Origin: Candidatus Rariloculus versatilis
GTDB taxonomy: Bacteria; Pseudomonadota; Gammaproteobacteria; Steroidobacterales; Rariloculaceae
DNA: 38,996 nt
Assembly: GCA_028278665.1 (NCBI GenBank)
Contig: JAQAJI010000042.1
Location: forward strand, 1 to 38,996
Direction of reading: 5' to 3'
Position 1 is the stretch's first letter. Each line of letters begins with the position of its first letter. Position numbers and translations under genes: made by a program. Shown one piece after another: positions 6,772 to 15,128 of this stretch. The notes below the pieces were generated by a model, which was given only the letters and a program-made list of their open reading frames with translations, made no database searches and was not told the DNA's origin.

Positions 6772-8610
6772 GTGGTCCGCGCCGTGTCCGCACTTCCCGA
6801 CCTTCACACCCTGTTCGTCCTGCTGCTGACCCTGTTCGCGCTGTATCTGTTCACGCGCGAGAAGCTGCCGCTGGAGGCGTCGGGGCTGACGATACTGATC
6901 ATCCTCGTCGTGACCTTCCAGCTCTTCCCTCATCCGGGCGGCGGGCTCCAGCCGCAGGCGTTCCTGTCCGGCTTCGGTCACCAGGCGCTGATCACGATCT
7001 GCTCGTTGATGATGCTCGGCAAGGGCATGGAAACGACCGGCGCGCTGCAGCCGCTCGCGGGCGCACTCGCCGCCGCCTGGGCGCGCAACCGCCACCTCGC
7101 GAGCCTCCTGACGCTGATCATGGCGGGCGTCCTGAGTTCGTTCATCAACACGACGCCGATCGTGATCATGCTGCTCCCGATGCTCATGGGCGTCGCCGTG
7201 CGCAACAAGCTCTCGCCGTCGTCGGTCCTCATGCCGGTCGGCCTTGCGACGCTGCTTGGCGGCATGTCGACGACGATCGGAACGTCGACCAACCTGCTCG
7301 TCGTTTCCATCGCGGCGGACCTCGGCGCCGTGCAATTCAGCATGTTCGACTACACGCTGCCGGTCGTGATCGTCGCCGGCTTCGGGATGCTTTATCTGTG
7401 GCTCATCGCCCCGCGCCTGCTGCCGGAACGCACGGCACCCCTCTCCGATGCCCTGCCGCGCGTCTTCAACGCGATGCTGCACATCCACGACGACAGCGTC
7501 GCCTGCGGCAAGTCCTTCGCCCAGTGTCTCGCGCTCACGAACAATGCGCTCAGGGTCGACCGGATCGAGCGCGGCGACGGGCTCTTTGTCGCGAAACTCC
7601 CTTCTGTCGTGCTGCAGGCCGGCGACCGGCTGGCGGTGCGCGATACGCCGGAGCGCCTCAAGGAGTTCGAGAAGCAGATCGGTGCGACGCTGCACGACGT
7701 CACCGGCACCGCCGACATGGCGACCCCCAGCGGCGCGGTGCCCGAACAGGAGCAACTCGCCGAAATCGTCGTCACGGGCAGCTCGATACTGCACAACTCG
7801 ACCCTGTCCGCGACGCGATTCGCCCAGCGCACGGGTCTGCTGCCGCTCGCGCTGCACCGCGCCGGCGAAAGCGGCGATGCGGACACGACGGGCCACATCG
7901 GCCTGCTGCCGCTGCGCGCCGGCGACGTCGTCCTCGTGCAGGGCACCCAAAAGCAGATCGACCAACTCAAGCGCCTGAAGATGGCGCTCGTGCTCGACGG
8001 CTCGACCGACCTGCCGCGCACCCACCGCTCGAGCTGGGCCCTGTCGATCATGATCGCGGTCGTGGCCCTTGCCGCGCTCAACATCCTGCCGATCGCCGTC
8101 AGCGCGCTCGCGGGCGTGGGGCTCATGCTCGCCACCCGCTGCCTGACCTGGAAGGACGCCGGCGGCGCCCTGCATCCGCCCGTGATCGTGATCATCGTGA
8201 CGAGTCTCGCGCTCGGGCTCGCGCTCACCGAAACGGGTGCCGCGGCGTTTATCGCCCAGGGGTTTCTCGCCGCGGTCTCGTCGCTGCCGACTCCGGTGAT
8301 CCTGAGCTGCCTCATGCTCGTCATGGCCGTGATGACGAGCATCGTCTCGAACAACGCGGCCGGCGTCATCGGCACACCGATCGCGATCCAGATCGCGACG
8401 GAACTCGGCGTTTCGCCGGAACCGTTCGTCCTGGCCGTGATCTTCGGCGCCAATATGAGCTATGCGACGCCGTTCGGTTACCAGACCAACCTGCTGATCA
8501 TGGCCGCCGGCGGTTACAGGTTCGGCGACTTCCTGCGTGCCGGTGGCCCGCTCGTGCTGATCACCTGGCTCGGCTTCTCGATCGTGTTGCCGCTGCTGTA
8601 CGACCTGTGA
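6772..8610 (+). CDS. SLC13/DASS-family permease with two RCK_C (TrkA-C) domains
   Basis: The 612-residue inner-membrane protein has two hydrophobic halves around a soluble middle. The N-terminal half carries SSFINTTPIVIMLLP and the TIGTSTNLL hairpin motif of divalent anion/Na+ symporters. The C-terminal half repeats the arrangement with SIVSNNAAGVIGTP and TPFGYQTNLL. Residues about 225-305 and 325-405 look like paired TrkA-C (RCK_C) regulatory domains, as in the YfbS-like branch of the family. Likely substrates are dicarboxylates, sulfate or similar anions; the sequence does not decide. The start is uncertain: GTG at 6772 or GTG at 6784, neither with a good ribosome binding site. It lies 215 bp after the methyltransferase and is probably a separate unit. 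Transport of a sterol-pathway compound is not suggested by the family. Confidence 0.85.
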   Translation: MVRAVSALPDLHTLFVLLLTLFALYLFTREKLPLEASGLTILIILVVTFQLFPHPGGGLQPQAFLSGFGHQALITICSLMMLGKGMETTGALQPLAGALAAAWARNRHLASLLTLIMAGVLSSFINTTPIVIMLLPMLMGVAVRNKLSPSSVLMPVGLATLLGGMSTTIGTSTNLLVVSIAADLGAVQFSMFDYTLPVVIVAGFGMLYLWLIAPRLLPERTAPLSDALPRVFNAMLHIHDDSVACGKSFAQCLALTNNALRVDRIERGDGLFVAKLPSVVLQAGDRLAVRDTPERLKEFEKQIGATLHDVTGTADMATPSGAVPEQEQLAEIVVTGSSILHNSTLSATRFAQRTGLLPLALHRAGESGDADTTGHIGLLPLRAGDVVLVQGTQKQIDQLKRLKMALVLDGSTDLPRTHRSSWALSIMIAVVALAALNILPIAVSALAGVGLMLATRCLTWKDAGGALHPPVIVIIVTSLALGLALTETGAAAFIAQGFLAAVSSLPTPVILSCLMLVMAVMTSIVSNNAAGVIGTPIAIQIATELGVSPEPFVLAVIFGANMSYATPFGYQTNLLIMAAGGYRFGDFLRAGGPLVLITWLGFSIVLPLLYDL

Positions 8611-8700
8611 GCGCGTGGCTGCCCTGAACCATCGTGAACGGTCGCCCGGAGAATCGACCGGTTTGCGTGGTTGAGTGCCACTCGGCCGATGCTACCGGCC

Positions 8701-8882
8701 GGTCCTGCTCCACAGGTCCTGCCCCGTGGATCATGCCCCGCGGACTCTGTCCCACCGGTCCTGCTCCGCAGGTCCTGCCCCATGGATCATGCCCCGCGGA
8801 TTCTGCCCCACCGGTCCTGCTCTGCGGGTCCCGCTCCGCCGATCCTGCCCGCCCTGTCCTGCCCTGCCGGTCCTGCCTTGAC
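8701..8882. repeat. 14-bp degenerate tandem repeat array with a 56-bp higher-order unit
   Basis: About thirteen head-to-tail 14-bp units follow a consensus like GGTCCTGCCCCRCG, the first two letters varying to GA. Four units form a 56-bp block: 8701-8756 and 8757-8812 differ at only four positions. Later units (8813-8882) decay. The period is not a multiple of three and no start context is seen, so the array is not taken as coding. It ends directly on the -35 box of the trp promoter. The flanking stretch 8611-8700, after the transporter gene, shows no gene. Confidence 0.95.
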
Positions 8883-8906
8883 CCTGGCGGGCCGGCCCGA
8901 CATACT
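8878..8906 (+). promoter_or_regulatory. Sigma-70 promoter of the trp operon
   Basis: TTGACC (8878-8883) and CATACT (8901-8906) are separated by exactly 17 bp, matching the -35/-10 pattern. Transcription should start near 8912-8914, about 20 bases before the leader peptide ATG at 8933. The -35 hexamer overlaps the last unit of the 14-bp repeat array. No clear TrpR operator was recognised in or around it. Confidence 0.65.
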
Positions 8907-8932
8907 GCGCCCCCATGTTTGCGGGTGCCCAA

Positions 8933-8983
8933 ATGTCGACCTCGGGAAATTGCTGGTGGCGAAGGCTGTCAGCGGGTGGGTAG
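8933..8983 (+). CDS. trpL: trp operon leader peptide (TrpL-like) with tandem Trp codons
   Basis: A 16-residue frame reads MSTSGNCWWRRLSAGG and then TAG. Two adjacent TGG codons lie at 8954-8959, the hallmark of a Trp-sensing leader peptide. An in-frame ATG at 8915 would extend it to 22 residues but lies almost at the predicted transcription start. No strong ribosome binding site is visible. The frame ends 46 bases before the terminator hairpin of the attenuator. When charged tRNA-Trp is scarce the ribosome should stall on the WW pair and let the antiterminator form. The assignment rests on position, the codon pair and the downstream structure, not on similarity. Confidence 0.8.
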   Translation: MSTSGNCWWRRLSAGG

Positions 8984-9039
8984 CGCACGCCTGGACGACT
9001 GAAGCAGTCTGACCGAACACGGATCATGCGAACCCATCT
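8974..9039 (+). promoter_or_regulatory. Candidate antiterminator of the trp attenuator
   Basis: GGGTGGGT (8974-8981) can pair with ACCCATCT (9032-9039), giving 8 bp with two G-U pairs. The second strand is the left arm of the terminator hairpin, so the two structures exclude each other. The first strand overlaps the final codons and stop of the leader peptide. A ribosome stalled at 8954-8959 would leave it free, while one reaching the stop codon would cover it. A small hairpin GACTG-AAG-CAGTC (8997-9009) lies between them. The base pairing was worked out by hand; no folding energy was calculated. Confidence 0.6.
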
Positions 9040-9070
9040 CCGCCGCGCCGGGGATGGGTTCTTTGCGTTC
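9030..9070 (+). terminator. trp attenuator terminator hairpin
   Basis: GAACCCATC (9030-9038) pairs with GATGGGTTC (9053-9061). The inner bases extend the stem (a T-G pair at 9039/9052, then C-G, C-G, G-C) around a loop at 9043-9048. A short T-rich tail follows (CTTTGCGTTCT). It lies between the leader peptide and trpE, as expected for an attenuator. Confidence 0.75.
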
Positions 9071-9084
9071 TGGAGCAACGATTC

Positions 9085-10476
9085 ATGGAATCACCGTTCG
9101 ACATTGCGGCCGATCTCGATACGCCGGTTTCGGCCTGGCTGAAGCTCGCGCCGTTCAAGCCGCGCTTTCTGCTTGAGAGTGTCGAGGGCGGGGACCGGCT
9201 CGCGCGCTATTCCTTCCTAGGGTTCGGCGAAGGCCTCACGCTCGAATTTCGGCCGACCACGAACGAGGTACTCGTCAACGGCGCGCCGCGGCCGCTGCCT
9301 TCAGACGCCGCGCAATGGCTCGACCTCATGCGCGAGGCGCTCGCGCTGAGCCCGGAACTACGGCCCGCGATCCCGGGCATCCCGTTCAACGGCGGGCTGG
9401 TCGGCGCCGCGGGCTACGACATCGTGCGCTACTTCGAGCGGCTGCCCCCGAACCGCGCGGAACTCGACGGCCTGGCTCAGGGCGCGTTCGTCGCACCGCG
9501 CTCGGTGCTCGTCTTCGACCATCTGACACGGCGCGTGGCGTTGCTGCACGCGGGACCGGAGGCCGAACGCCAGGCGCTGGGCGCGGAGGTCGTCCGGGCG
9601 CTCAGGGGCGGCGTCAGCGGCGTGCGAGGCCGCGGCGGCTTCAGCAAAGCCGACTCGAGTTTCGCCAAGCCCGAGTTTCTGGCCGCGGTGGACCGATGCA
9701 AGACGCATATCGGCGTCGGCGACATCTACCAGATCGTGCTCTCGTCCCGCTTCAGCGGACGTTTCGACCTCGATCCGTTCCAGACGTACCGCGGCATGCG
9801 ACTGCTCAATCCCTCCCCGTACATGTTCTTCTTCGAACTCGGCGACCTCAGGATCGCCGGATCCTCGCCAGAAGCGCTCGTCAGGCTCGATGGCCGCCAG
9901 GCCTCGCTGCGGCCGATCGCCGGCACACGGCCGCGCGGCGCAACGCGGTCCGAAGATAGCGGCCTCGAGCAGGAGCTGCTCGCCGATCCGAAGGAAAACG
10001 CCGAGCACGTCATGCTCGTCGACCTCGCGCGCAACGATCTCGGCCGCGTCGCGCATGCGGGATCGGTACATGTGGACCCGTATCGAAAGATCGAGCGCTA
10101 CAGCCACGTCATGCACATCGTCAGCGGCGTCCGGGGCCAGCTCGCCGAAGACCGCGACGCGCTCGACCTTTTTGCGGCGGCGTTTCCGGCCGGAACGCTC
10201 GTCGGCGCACCGAAGGTCCGGGCAATGGAACTCATCGCCGGGCTCGAGCCCGTCGGCCGGGGCCTTTACGGCGGCACGGTCGGGTACTTCGCAAAGAACG
10301 GCAACATGGACCAGGCGATCACGATCCGCACGATGATCTTCAACGGAGACGAGTACAGCTTTCAGGCGGGTGCCGGCATCGTCGCCGACAGCGTGCCCGA
10401 GCGCGAACACGACGAGGTGCTGGCCAAGAGCGCGATCCTCAGGCGCGCTCTTGAGCTTGCGGAGGAAGGATTGTGA
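9085..10476 (+). CDS. trpE: Anthranilate synthase component I
   Basis: TrpE converts chorismate to anthranilate using ammonia supplied by TrpG, the first committed step of tryptophan synthesis. The 463-residue protein has the N-terminal LLES motif (FLLESVEGG, about residues 29-37) that forms part of the Trp feedback site. The chorismate-binding domain includes SSPEALVRL, PIAGTRPRG, DPKENAEHVMLVDLARNDLG and a C-terminal GAGIVADSVPE motif. It is somewhat shorter than common bacterial TrpE (about 490-520 residues) because the N-terminus is trimmed. The ATG at 9085 has a GGAG sequence (9072-9075) about nine bases upstream. It is the first structural gene after the attenuator. PabB is the main alternative, but the adjacent trp genes and the LLES motif favour TrpE. 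Confidence 0.96.
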   Translation: MESPFDIAADLDTPVSAWLKLAPFKPRFLLESVEGGDRLARYSFLGFGEGLTLEFRPTTNEVLVNGAPRPLPSDAAQWLDLMREALALSPELRPAIPGIPFNGGLVGAAGYDIVRYFERLPPNRAELDGLAQGAFVAPRSVLVFDHLTRRVALLHAGPEAERQALGAEVVRALRGGVSGVRGRGGFSKADSSFAKPEFLAAVDRCKTHIGVGDIYQIVLSSRFSGRFDLDPFQTYRGMRLLNPSPYMFFFELGDLRIAGSSPEALVRLDGRQASLRPIAGTRPRGATRSEDSGLEQELLADPKENAEHVMLVDLARNDLGRVAHAGSVHVDPYRKIERYSHVMHIVSGVRGQLAEDRDALDLFAAAFPAGTLVGAPKVRAMELIAGLEPVGRGLYGGTVGYFAKNGNMDQAITIRTMIFNGDEYSFQAGAGIVADSVPEREHDEVLAKSAILRRALELAEEGL

Positions 10477-10594
10477 GCGCTCGTGAGTATCCGAACGGCC
10501 GACCGCGCGCTGTCGAGCTTGCGGACCAGGGCGTGTGCCGTGGCGGATCGGCAACCTCTGGCCTGTCGTTTCCCGAGCTTGCGGAGGACTGGCT

Positions 10595-10598
<4 letters not shown>
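10473..10598 (+). other. Mini-cistron from tandem duplication of the trpE/trpG junction
   Basis: A 41-codon frame starts with GTG overlapping the trpE stop (GTGA, 10473-10476) and ends with a TGA overlapping the GTG start of trpG (GTGA, 10595-10598). Its beginning (MSAR) resembles trpG (MNAR); its end (ELAEDWL) resembles the TrpE C-terminus (ELAEEGL). At DNA level 10453-10482 and 10575-10604 match at 24 of 30 positions, including GAGCTTGCGGAGGA and the same GGAGG-to-start spacing. A third partial copy of GAGCTTGCGGA lies at 10515. The unit is 122 bp. It may be translated by coupling; no function is known. Confidence 0.7.
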
Positions 10599-11166
<568 letters not shown>

Positions 11167-11170
<4 letters not shown>

Positions 11171-12201
11171 GCACCGACGCGACCGGAAATCTCAACAAGC
11201 TGCTTGCCGGCAGCAACCTCACGCAGGACGAGGCGGCGGCGCTGCTGCGCGAGATGGCGGCCGGGACGCTCGAGCCCGCGCTTGCCGGCGCGCTACTCGC
11301 GGCGCTTCGGGCCAAGGGCGAATCCGCCGCGGAGATTCGCGGCTTCGCGCTTGCGATGCGGGAACTTGCGCGCCGTCCGGCGATCGCCGCCGGCGGCGAC
11401 TACGTCGAGATAGTCGGTACGGGCGGCGACGGTTCCAGCAGTCTCAACCTGTCCACGGGCAGCGCTTTGCTCGCCGCCGCCTGCGGTCTTCCCGTCGTCA
11501 AGCACGGCAACCGCTCGGTGACGAGCAAGTCCGGCAGCGCCGACGTGCTCGCGGCCCTCGGTCAGCCGGTGCCGCTTGACGAAGAGGCTTCCGGCCGCTG
11601 CCTCGACGCGACGGGCTTCACGTTCCTGTTCGCGCCGCACTATCACCCGGCGATGAAGCACATCGCGCCGATCCGCATCGCGCTCGGCGTTCGCACCGTG
11701 TTCAACATCCTGGGCCCGCTCGTCAATCCGGCCGAGCCGCCGTTCCACGTCATCGGCGCGCCGAGCGAGCCCGTCGCCGAACTCATGGCCTCGACTCTGG
11801 CGGGGTTGCCGATGCGTCGCGCGTTCGTAATCCATGGCGCGGCGGGCTGGGATGAAGCGACGCCGATCGGCCCGTTCATCTGCTACGGCGTGAGCGCCGG
11901 CAACGTGGTGCGCGGCGTTCGGGACCCGGGCGACTACGGCATGGCGCGCTGCGACGAGAATGCGCTTCGCGGCAGCGACGCAGCAAGCAACGCCCAGCGG
12001 CTCAGGGCCGCGCTCACGGGGGGCGATACGCCGGCCCACGCCGACGCGCTCGTGCTCGGAGCGGCGCTTGCGCTGGAGGTCACCGGAACGGTCGAGGACC
12101 CGCTCACGGCGGTTCAACGGGCGCGCGACGCGATCAGCGACGGCAGCGCGGGGCGGCTGCTTGAACGACTCGACGCGTTTGCGAAGGCCGAACGTCCATG
12201 A
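11167..12201 (+). CDS. trpD: Anthranilate phosphoribosyltransferase
   Basis: TrpD attaches phosphoribosyl from PRPP to anthranilate. The 344-residue protein has the family motifs in order: GTGGDG for the PRPP pyrophosphate, [33 protein letters not shown] and [10 protein letters not shown]. The length is normal. Its ATG overlaps the trpG stop by four bases (11167-11170), implying translational coupling. Its own stop overlaps the mini-cistron that follows (ATGA, 12198-12201) rather than trpC directly. Confidence 0.96.
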
Positions 12202-12383
12202 CCGCCAGCCATATCCTTGGCGAGGCTACGGCCGATGCGACGCTCGGGCGCGCAGCGGCTCGACGATCATTCGGTCGTTTTATGCCCGCGAACGGCCGCA
12301 GCACTTGTCTTGGCAGCATGACCGGCGCGACAGGCAAGCGCGTCAAACCGTACGACCATGGTTGCGGAGCCAGTGGCCAATGA
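12198..12383 (+). other. Mini-cistron filling the trpD-trpC gap (probable junction duplication)
   Basis: A 61-codon frame starts with ATG overlapping the trpD stop (ATGA) and ends with TGA overlapping the trpC start (ATGA, 12380-12383), so both couplings are kept across a 178-bp gap. Its start resembles that of trpC: M..S..LG..ADA in both, with GCC-GAY-GCG at the same codon distance from the ATG. Both the trpD end and the mini-cistron end contain TTGCGRAG shortly before ATGA. Similarity is weaker than at the other junctions, fitting an older duplication (unit 182 bp). No known protein family is recognised. Confidence 0.5.
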
Positions 12384-13222
12384 GCGGCGCCAGTACCTTT
12401 CTCGGGCGGATGGCCGACGCGAGCCGCGAACGTGTACGGCGCGCGCGGCTTGCCGTTTCGGAGGGCATGCTCGCCGACCGGGCGCGTTCGGCACCGGCAG
12501 CGCCACCGCTCAAGCTCGGCGGCTTCGACCTGATCGCCGAACTCAAGCTCCGCTCGCCTGCGGCCGGCGGCCTCGCGGCGCGGAGTTTCGACCGTGGCAA
12601 GCAGCTTGCGGCATACGCGCGCGGTGGTGCTGCCGCCATTTCGGTTCTGACCGAGCCCGACGAATTCGATGGCGCCATCGACCATCTCGTGGAGGCCGCG
12701 GCCGACCTTGCTCCACACGGCTGCCCGGTCATGCGCAAGGACTTCCTGACCTCGCCCTACCAGGTGCTCGAGGCACGCGCGGCCGGCGCCGGCGGCGTGC
12801 TCGTCATTGTGACGATGCTCGAGGACTCCGAAGTTCGCGAACTCGTCGATTGCGCCCGCGAATTCGGTTTGTTCGTACTGCTCGAGGCTTTCGACCGGCA
12901 CGACCTCGAACGCATCGCGGCCCTGCCGCTCGACTCTGACAGCCAACAGGTTCTCGCCGGCGTCAACTGCCGCGATCTCCGGGACCTCGAGGTCCGCTTC
13001 GAACGGTTCGCAGAGCTCGCGCCGTTTCTGCCGGGCAAGCTGCCGACCGTGGCCGAGAGCGGTATCGCGACCGCAGCCGATGCGGCCACGGTCAGCGAAC
13101 TCGGTTATGACCTCGCACTCGTCGGCTCCTCGCTCATGCAGGCCGCCGATCCCGAATGCGCGCTCCGTGATCTTCTTGCCGCCGGCCGCAACGTACGGGA
13201 GGACTTGCGGGCATGTTCGTGA
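12380..13222 (+). CDS. trpC: Indole-3-glycerol phosphate synthase
   Basis: TrpC closes the indole ring from carboxyphenylamino-deoxyribulose phosphate. The 280-residue TIM-barrel protein carries LIAELKLRSPAAG (the ELK-SP motif), VMRKDFLTSPYQVLEARAAGA with the catalytic Lys, GVNCRDL and AESGI. It is a stand-alone enzyme, not fused to TrpF. The ATG at 12380 overlaps the stop of the preceding mini-cistron and starts close to the expected N-terminal helix. Its 3' end overlaps trpF by 10 bp. Confidence 0.95.
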   Translation: MSGASTFLGRMADASRERVRRARLAVSEGMLADRARSAPAAPPLKLGGFDLIAELKLRSPAAGGLAARSFDRGKQLAAYARGGAAAISVLTEPDEFDGAIDHLVEAAADLAPHGCPVMRKDFLTSPYQVLEARAAGAGGVLVIVTMLEDSEVRELVDCAREFGLFVLLEAFDRHDLERIAALPLDSDSQQVLAGVNCRDLRDLEVRFERFAELAPFLPGKLPTVAESGIATAADAATVSELGYDLALVGSSLMQAADPECALRDLLAAGRNVREDLRACS

Positions 13223-13809
13223 AGATCTGCGGCATGACAACGCCGGACGCCATATCGGCAGCCGTCGCCGCCGGAGCCGACGCCGTCGGTTTCGTGTTCG
13301 CGCCGTCGCCGCGCGAGGTCAGCGCCGAACGGGCACTGGAACTGTCGGCCGGCATCCCGGACGGCGTTTTGCGGGTCGCCGTCATGCACCATCCGACGGC
13401 CGAGCATGCCAGCCACGTGCTCGAGGTGCTCTCACCGGACTGGCTGCAGACCGATGTCGAAGACCTCGCGGAACTCGACCTGCCCGAGAACTGCACGGTG
13501 CTGCCCGTCTACCGCAACGGCCGTTCACCCGCAGGTCCGCCGTATCCCGCGCGGCTGCTGTTCGAGGGTGCGCTTAGCGGCAGCGGGAAAACAGCCGACT
13601 GGGGCGAAGCTTGTACGCTCGCGGCCAAGACCGACATCGTCCTTGCGGGCGGGCTCGACGCCGACAACGTTGCCGAGGCCATCGACACCGTCCGGCCATG
13701 GGGGGTGGATGTCTCGAGCGGCGTCGAACGCGAACGCGGCCTCAAGGATCCCGCGAAGATCGAAGCATTCATTGCCCGCGTACGGGCACTGGAGGACCGT
13801 CATGCATGA
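13213..13809 (+). CDS. trpF: Phosphoribosylanthranilate isomerase
   Basis: TrpF isomerises phosphoribosylanthranilate before the TrpC step. The 198-residue barrel starts VKICGMTTPD with the catalytic Cys, continues ADAVGFVFAPSPREVS, and ends with LAGGLDADNV and GVDVSSGVE carrying the catalytic Asp region. The length is typical. Its ATG lies inside the trpC end and its stop overlaps the trpB start by eight bases, so the trpC-F-B block is tightly coupled. Confidence 0.95.
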   Translation: MFVKICGMTTPDAISAAVAAGADAVGFVFAPSPREVSAERALELSAGIPDGVLRVAVMHHPTAEHASHVLEVLSPDWLQTDVEDLAELDLPENCTVLPVYRNGRSPAGPPYPARLLFEGALSGSGKTADWGEACTLAAKTDIVLAGGLDADNVAEAIDTVRPWGVDVSSGVERERGLKDPAKIEAFIARVRALEDRHA

Positions 13810-15055
13810 AGATGCAAACGACCACGAAGCCCTGCTCGAGGCCCTGATCGACGGCAGCCTGCCCGACGAACGCGGCCGCTTCGGTCCGTTCGGCGGCCAG
13901 TACGTTCCCGAAACGCTCATGACGGCTGTCAACCGGCTCAGCGAGGGCGTGCGCGACGTGCTGCCATCGGCAGCGTTCCAGCAACGGCTCGAAGCGGAGC
14001 TGAAGAGCTGGGTGGGACGGCCGACGGCGCTGACCGCAGCGCCTCGTCTCGGCGAGCGCTGGGGTGCCGATGTGTGGTTCAAGCGCGAGGACCTCGCACA
14101 CACCGGTGCGCACAAGATCAACAACGGCATCGGCCAGGCGCTGCTGGCTCAGGCGCTCGGAGCGAAGCGCGTCGTGGCCGAAACGGGAGCCGGCCAGCAC
14201 GGCGTCGCGGCGGCCGCGGCCTGTGCCCGCCTCGGGCTGCCGTGCGTCGTCTACATGGGCGAGGTCGATGTCGAACGGCAGGCGCCGAATGTCGACCGCA
14301 TGCGCCGCCTCGGCGCGAGCGTCATTTCCGTGACCTCGGGCGACCGCACGCTGCGCTCGGCGATCGACGAAGCTATCCGGGACTGGGTCTCCGACCCCGA
14401 AGGCACCTACTACCTCATCGGCTCGGCCATCGGCCCGCACCCGTACCCGTTGCTCGTAAGGGAGCTGCAGGCCGTGATCGGCCGCGAGGCGCGTGCGCAG
14501 ATGCTCGAAAAGGGCGGCAAGCTGCCCGACGCCGTCTTCGCCTGTGTCGGCGGCGGTTCGAACGCCATCGGCATCTTCCATGCGTTTCTCGCCGACCGCG
14601 ACGTCGCGCTCTTCGGGATCGAGGCCGGTGGCTGCGGCAGCGCGCTCGGACAGCATTCGGCCACGATCGCGGCCGGACGGCCCGGCGTCCTGCACGGCAA
14701 CTACTCCATGCTGCTCTATGACGACGACGGACAGATCCAGGAAACCCACTCGGTCTCGGCCGGCCTCGACTATCCCGGAGTCGGTCCCGAGCATTCACTG
14801 CTCAAGCTCGTCGGCCGCGTCGACTACGAAACCGCGAGCGACGCCGAAGCGCTCGCCGCGCTCGACGAGTGCTGCGAGGCCGAGGGAATCCTTCCCGCGC
14901 TCGAAAGCGCTCACGCACTCGCGGGCGCAAAACGCTGGGCCGACAAGAATCCGGGGCGGCGCATTCTCATCGGCATGTCCGGCCGCGGCGACAAGGACAT
15001 GCCGATACTGAGCCGCTTCCCGCGCAGCGAGGCCGGGGTCGATGTCGCCGCGTAA
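13802..15055 (+). CDS. trpB: Tryptophan synthase beta chain
   Basis: TrpB condenses indole with serine using PLP. The 417-residue protein has the PLP lysine motif EDLAHTGAHKINN, the GAGQHGVAAA motif, the phosphate-binding CVGGGSNAIG and the terminal GRGDKDM. This is the TrpB1 type that works with TrpA. The ATG at 13802 overlaps the trpF stop; the N-terminus has about 25 extra polar residues before the conserved GRFGPFGGQYVPETLM. The last codons (GVDVAA) and stop are duplicated in the trpA leader region just downstream. Confidence 0.97.
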   Translation: MHEDANDHEALLEALIDGSLPDERGRFGPFGGQYVPETLMTAVNRLSEGVRDVLPSAAFQQRLEAELKSWVGRPTALTAAPRLGERWGADVWFKREDLAHTGAHKINNGIGQALLAQALGAKRVVAETGAGQHGVAAAAACARLGLPCVVYMGEVDVERQAPNVDRMRRLGASVISVTSGDRTLRSAIDEAIRDWVSDPEGTYYLIGSAIGPHPYPLLVRELQAVIGREARAQMLEKGGKLPDAVFACVGGGSNAIGIFHAFLADRDVALFGIEAGGCGSALGQHSATIAAGRPGVLHGNYSMLLYDDDGQIQETHSVSAGLDYPGVGPEHSLLKLVGRVDYETASDAEALAALDECCEAEGILPALESAHALAGAKRWADKNPGRRILIGMSGRGDKDMPILSRFPRSEAGVDVAA

Positions 15056-15128
15056 CCGCATCGGTGACGCCGTACGGGGACGCGGACACTGCCATGATCG
15101 GGGGAGAGCCGTCGATGTCACCGCGTGA
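15042..15128 (+). other. Mini-cistron from tandem duplication of the trpB/trpA junction
   Basis: A 28-codon frame starts at an ATG inside the end of trpB and stops inside the start of trpA. It begins MSPRNRIGDA, like TrpA (MSPRDRIRNA), and ends AVDVTA, like TrpB (GVDVAA). It overlaps trpB and trpA by 14 bases each. DNA at 15038-15071 and 15111-15144 agrees at 29 of 34 positions; the unit is 73 bp. This fixes the trpA start at 15115. Confidence 0.75.

Noticed and set aside
6757-8175. Long open frame opposite the transporter gene
   Set aside because: It is Arg- and Gln-rich with no domain and is fully antisense to a clear membrane protein; high-GC codon bias explains it.
8701-8882. CRISPR array
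   Set aside because: Units are contiguous 14-mers without unique spacers, and no cas genes are present.
8870-8935. TrpR operator overlapping the trp promoter
   Set aside because: No palindrome resembling the known TrpR site (CTAG core) is present; control by attenuation is sufficient.
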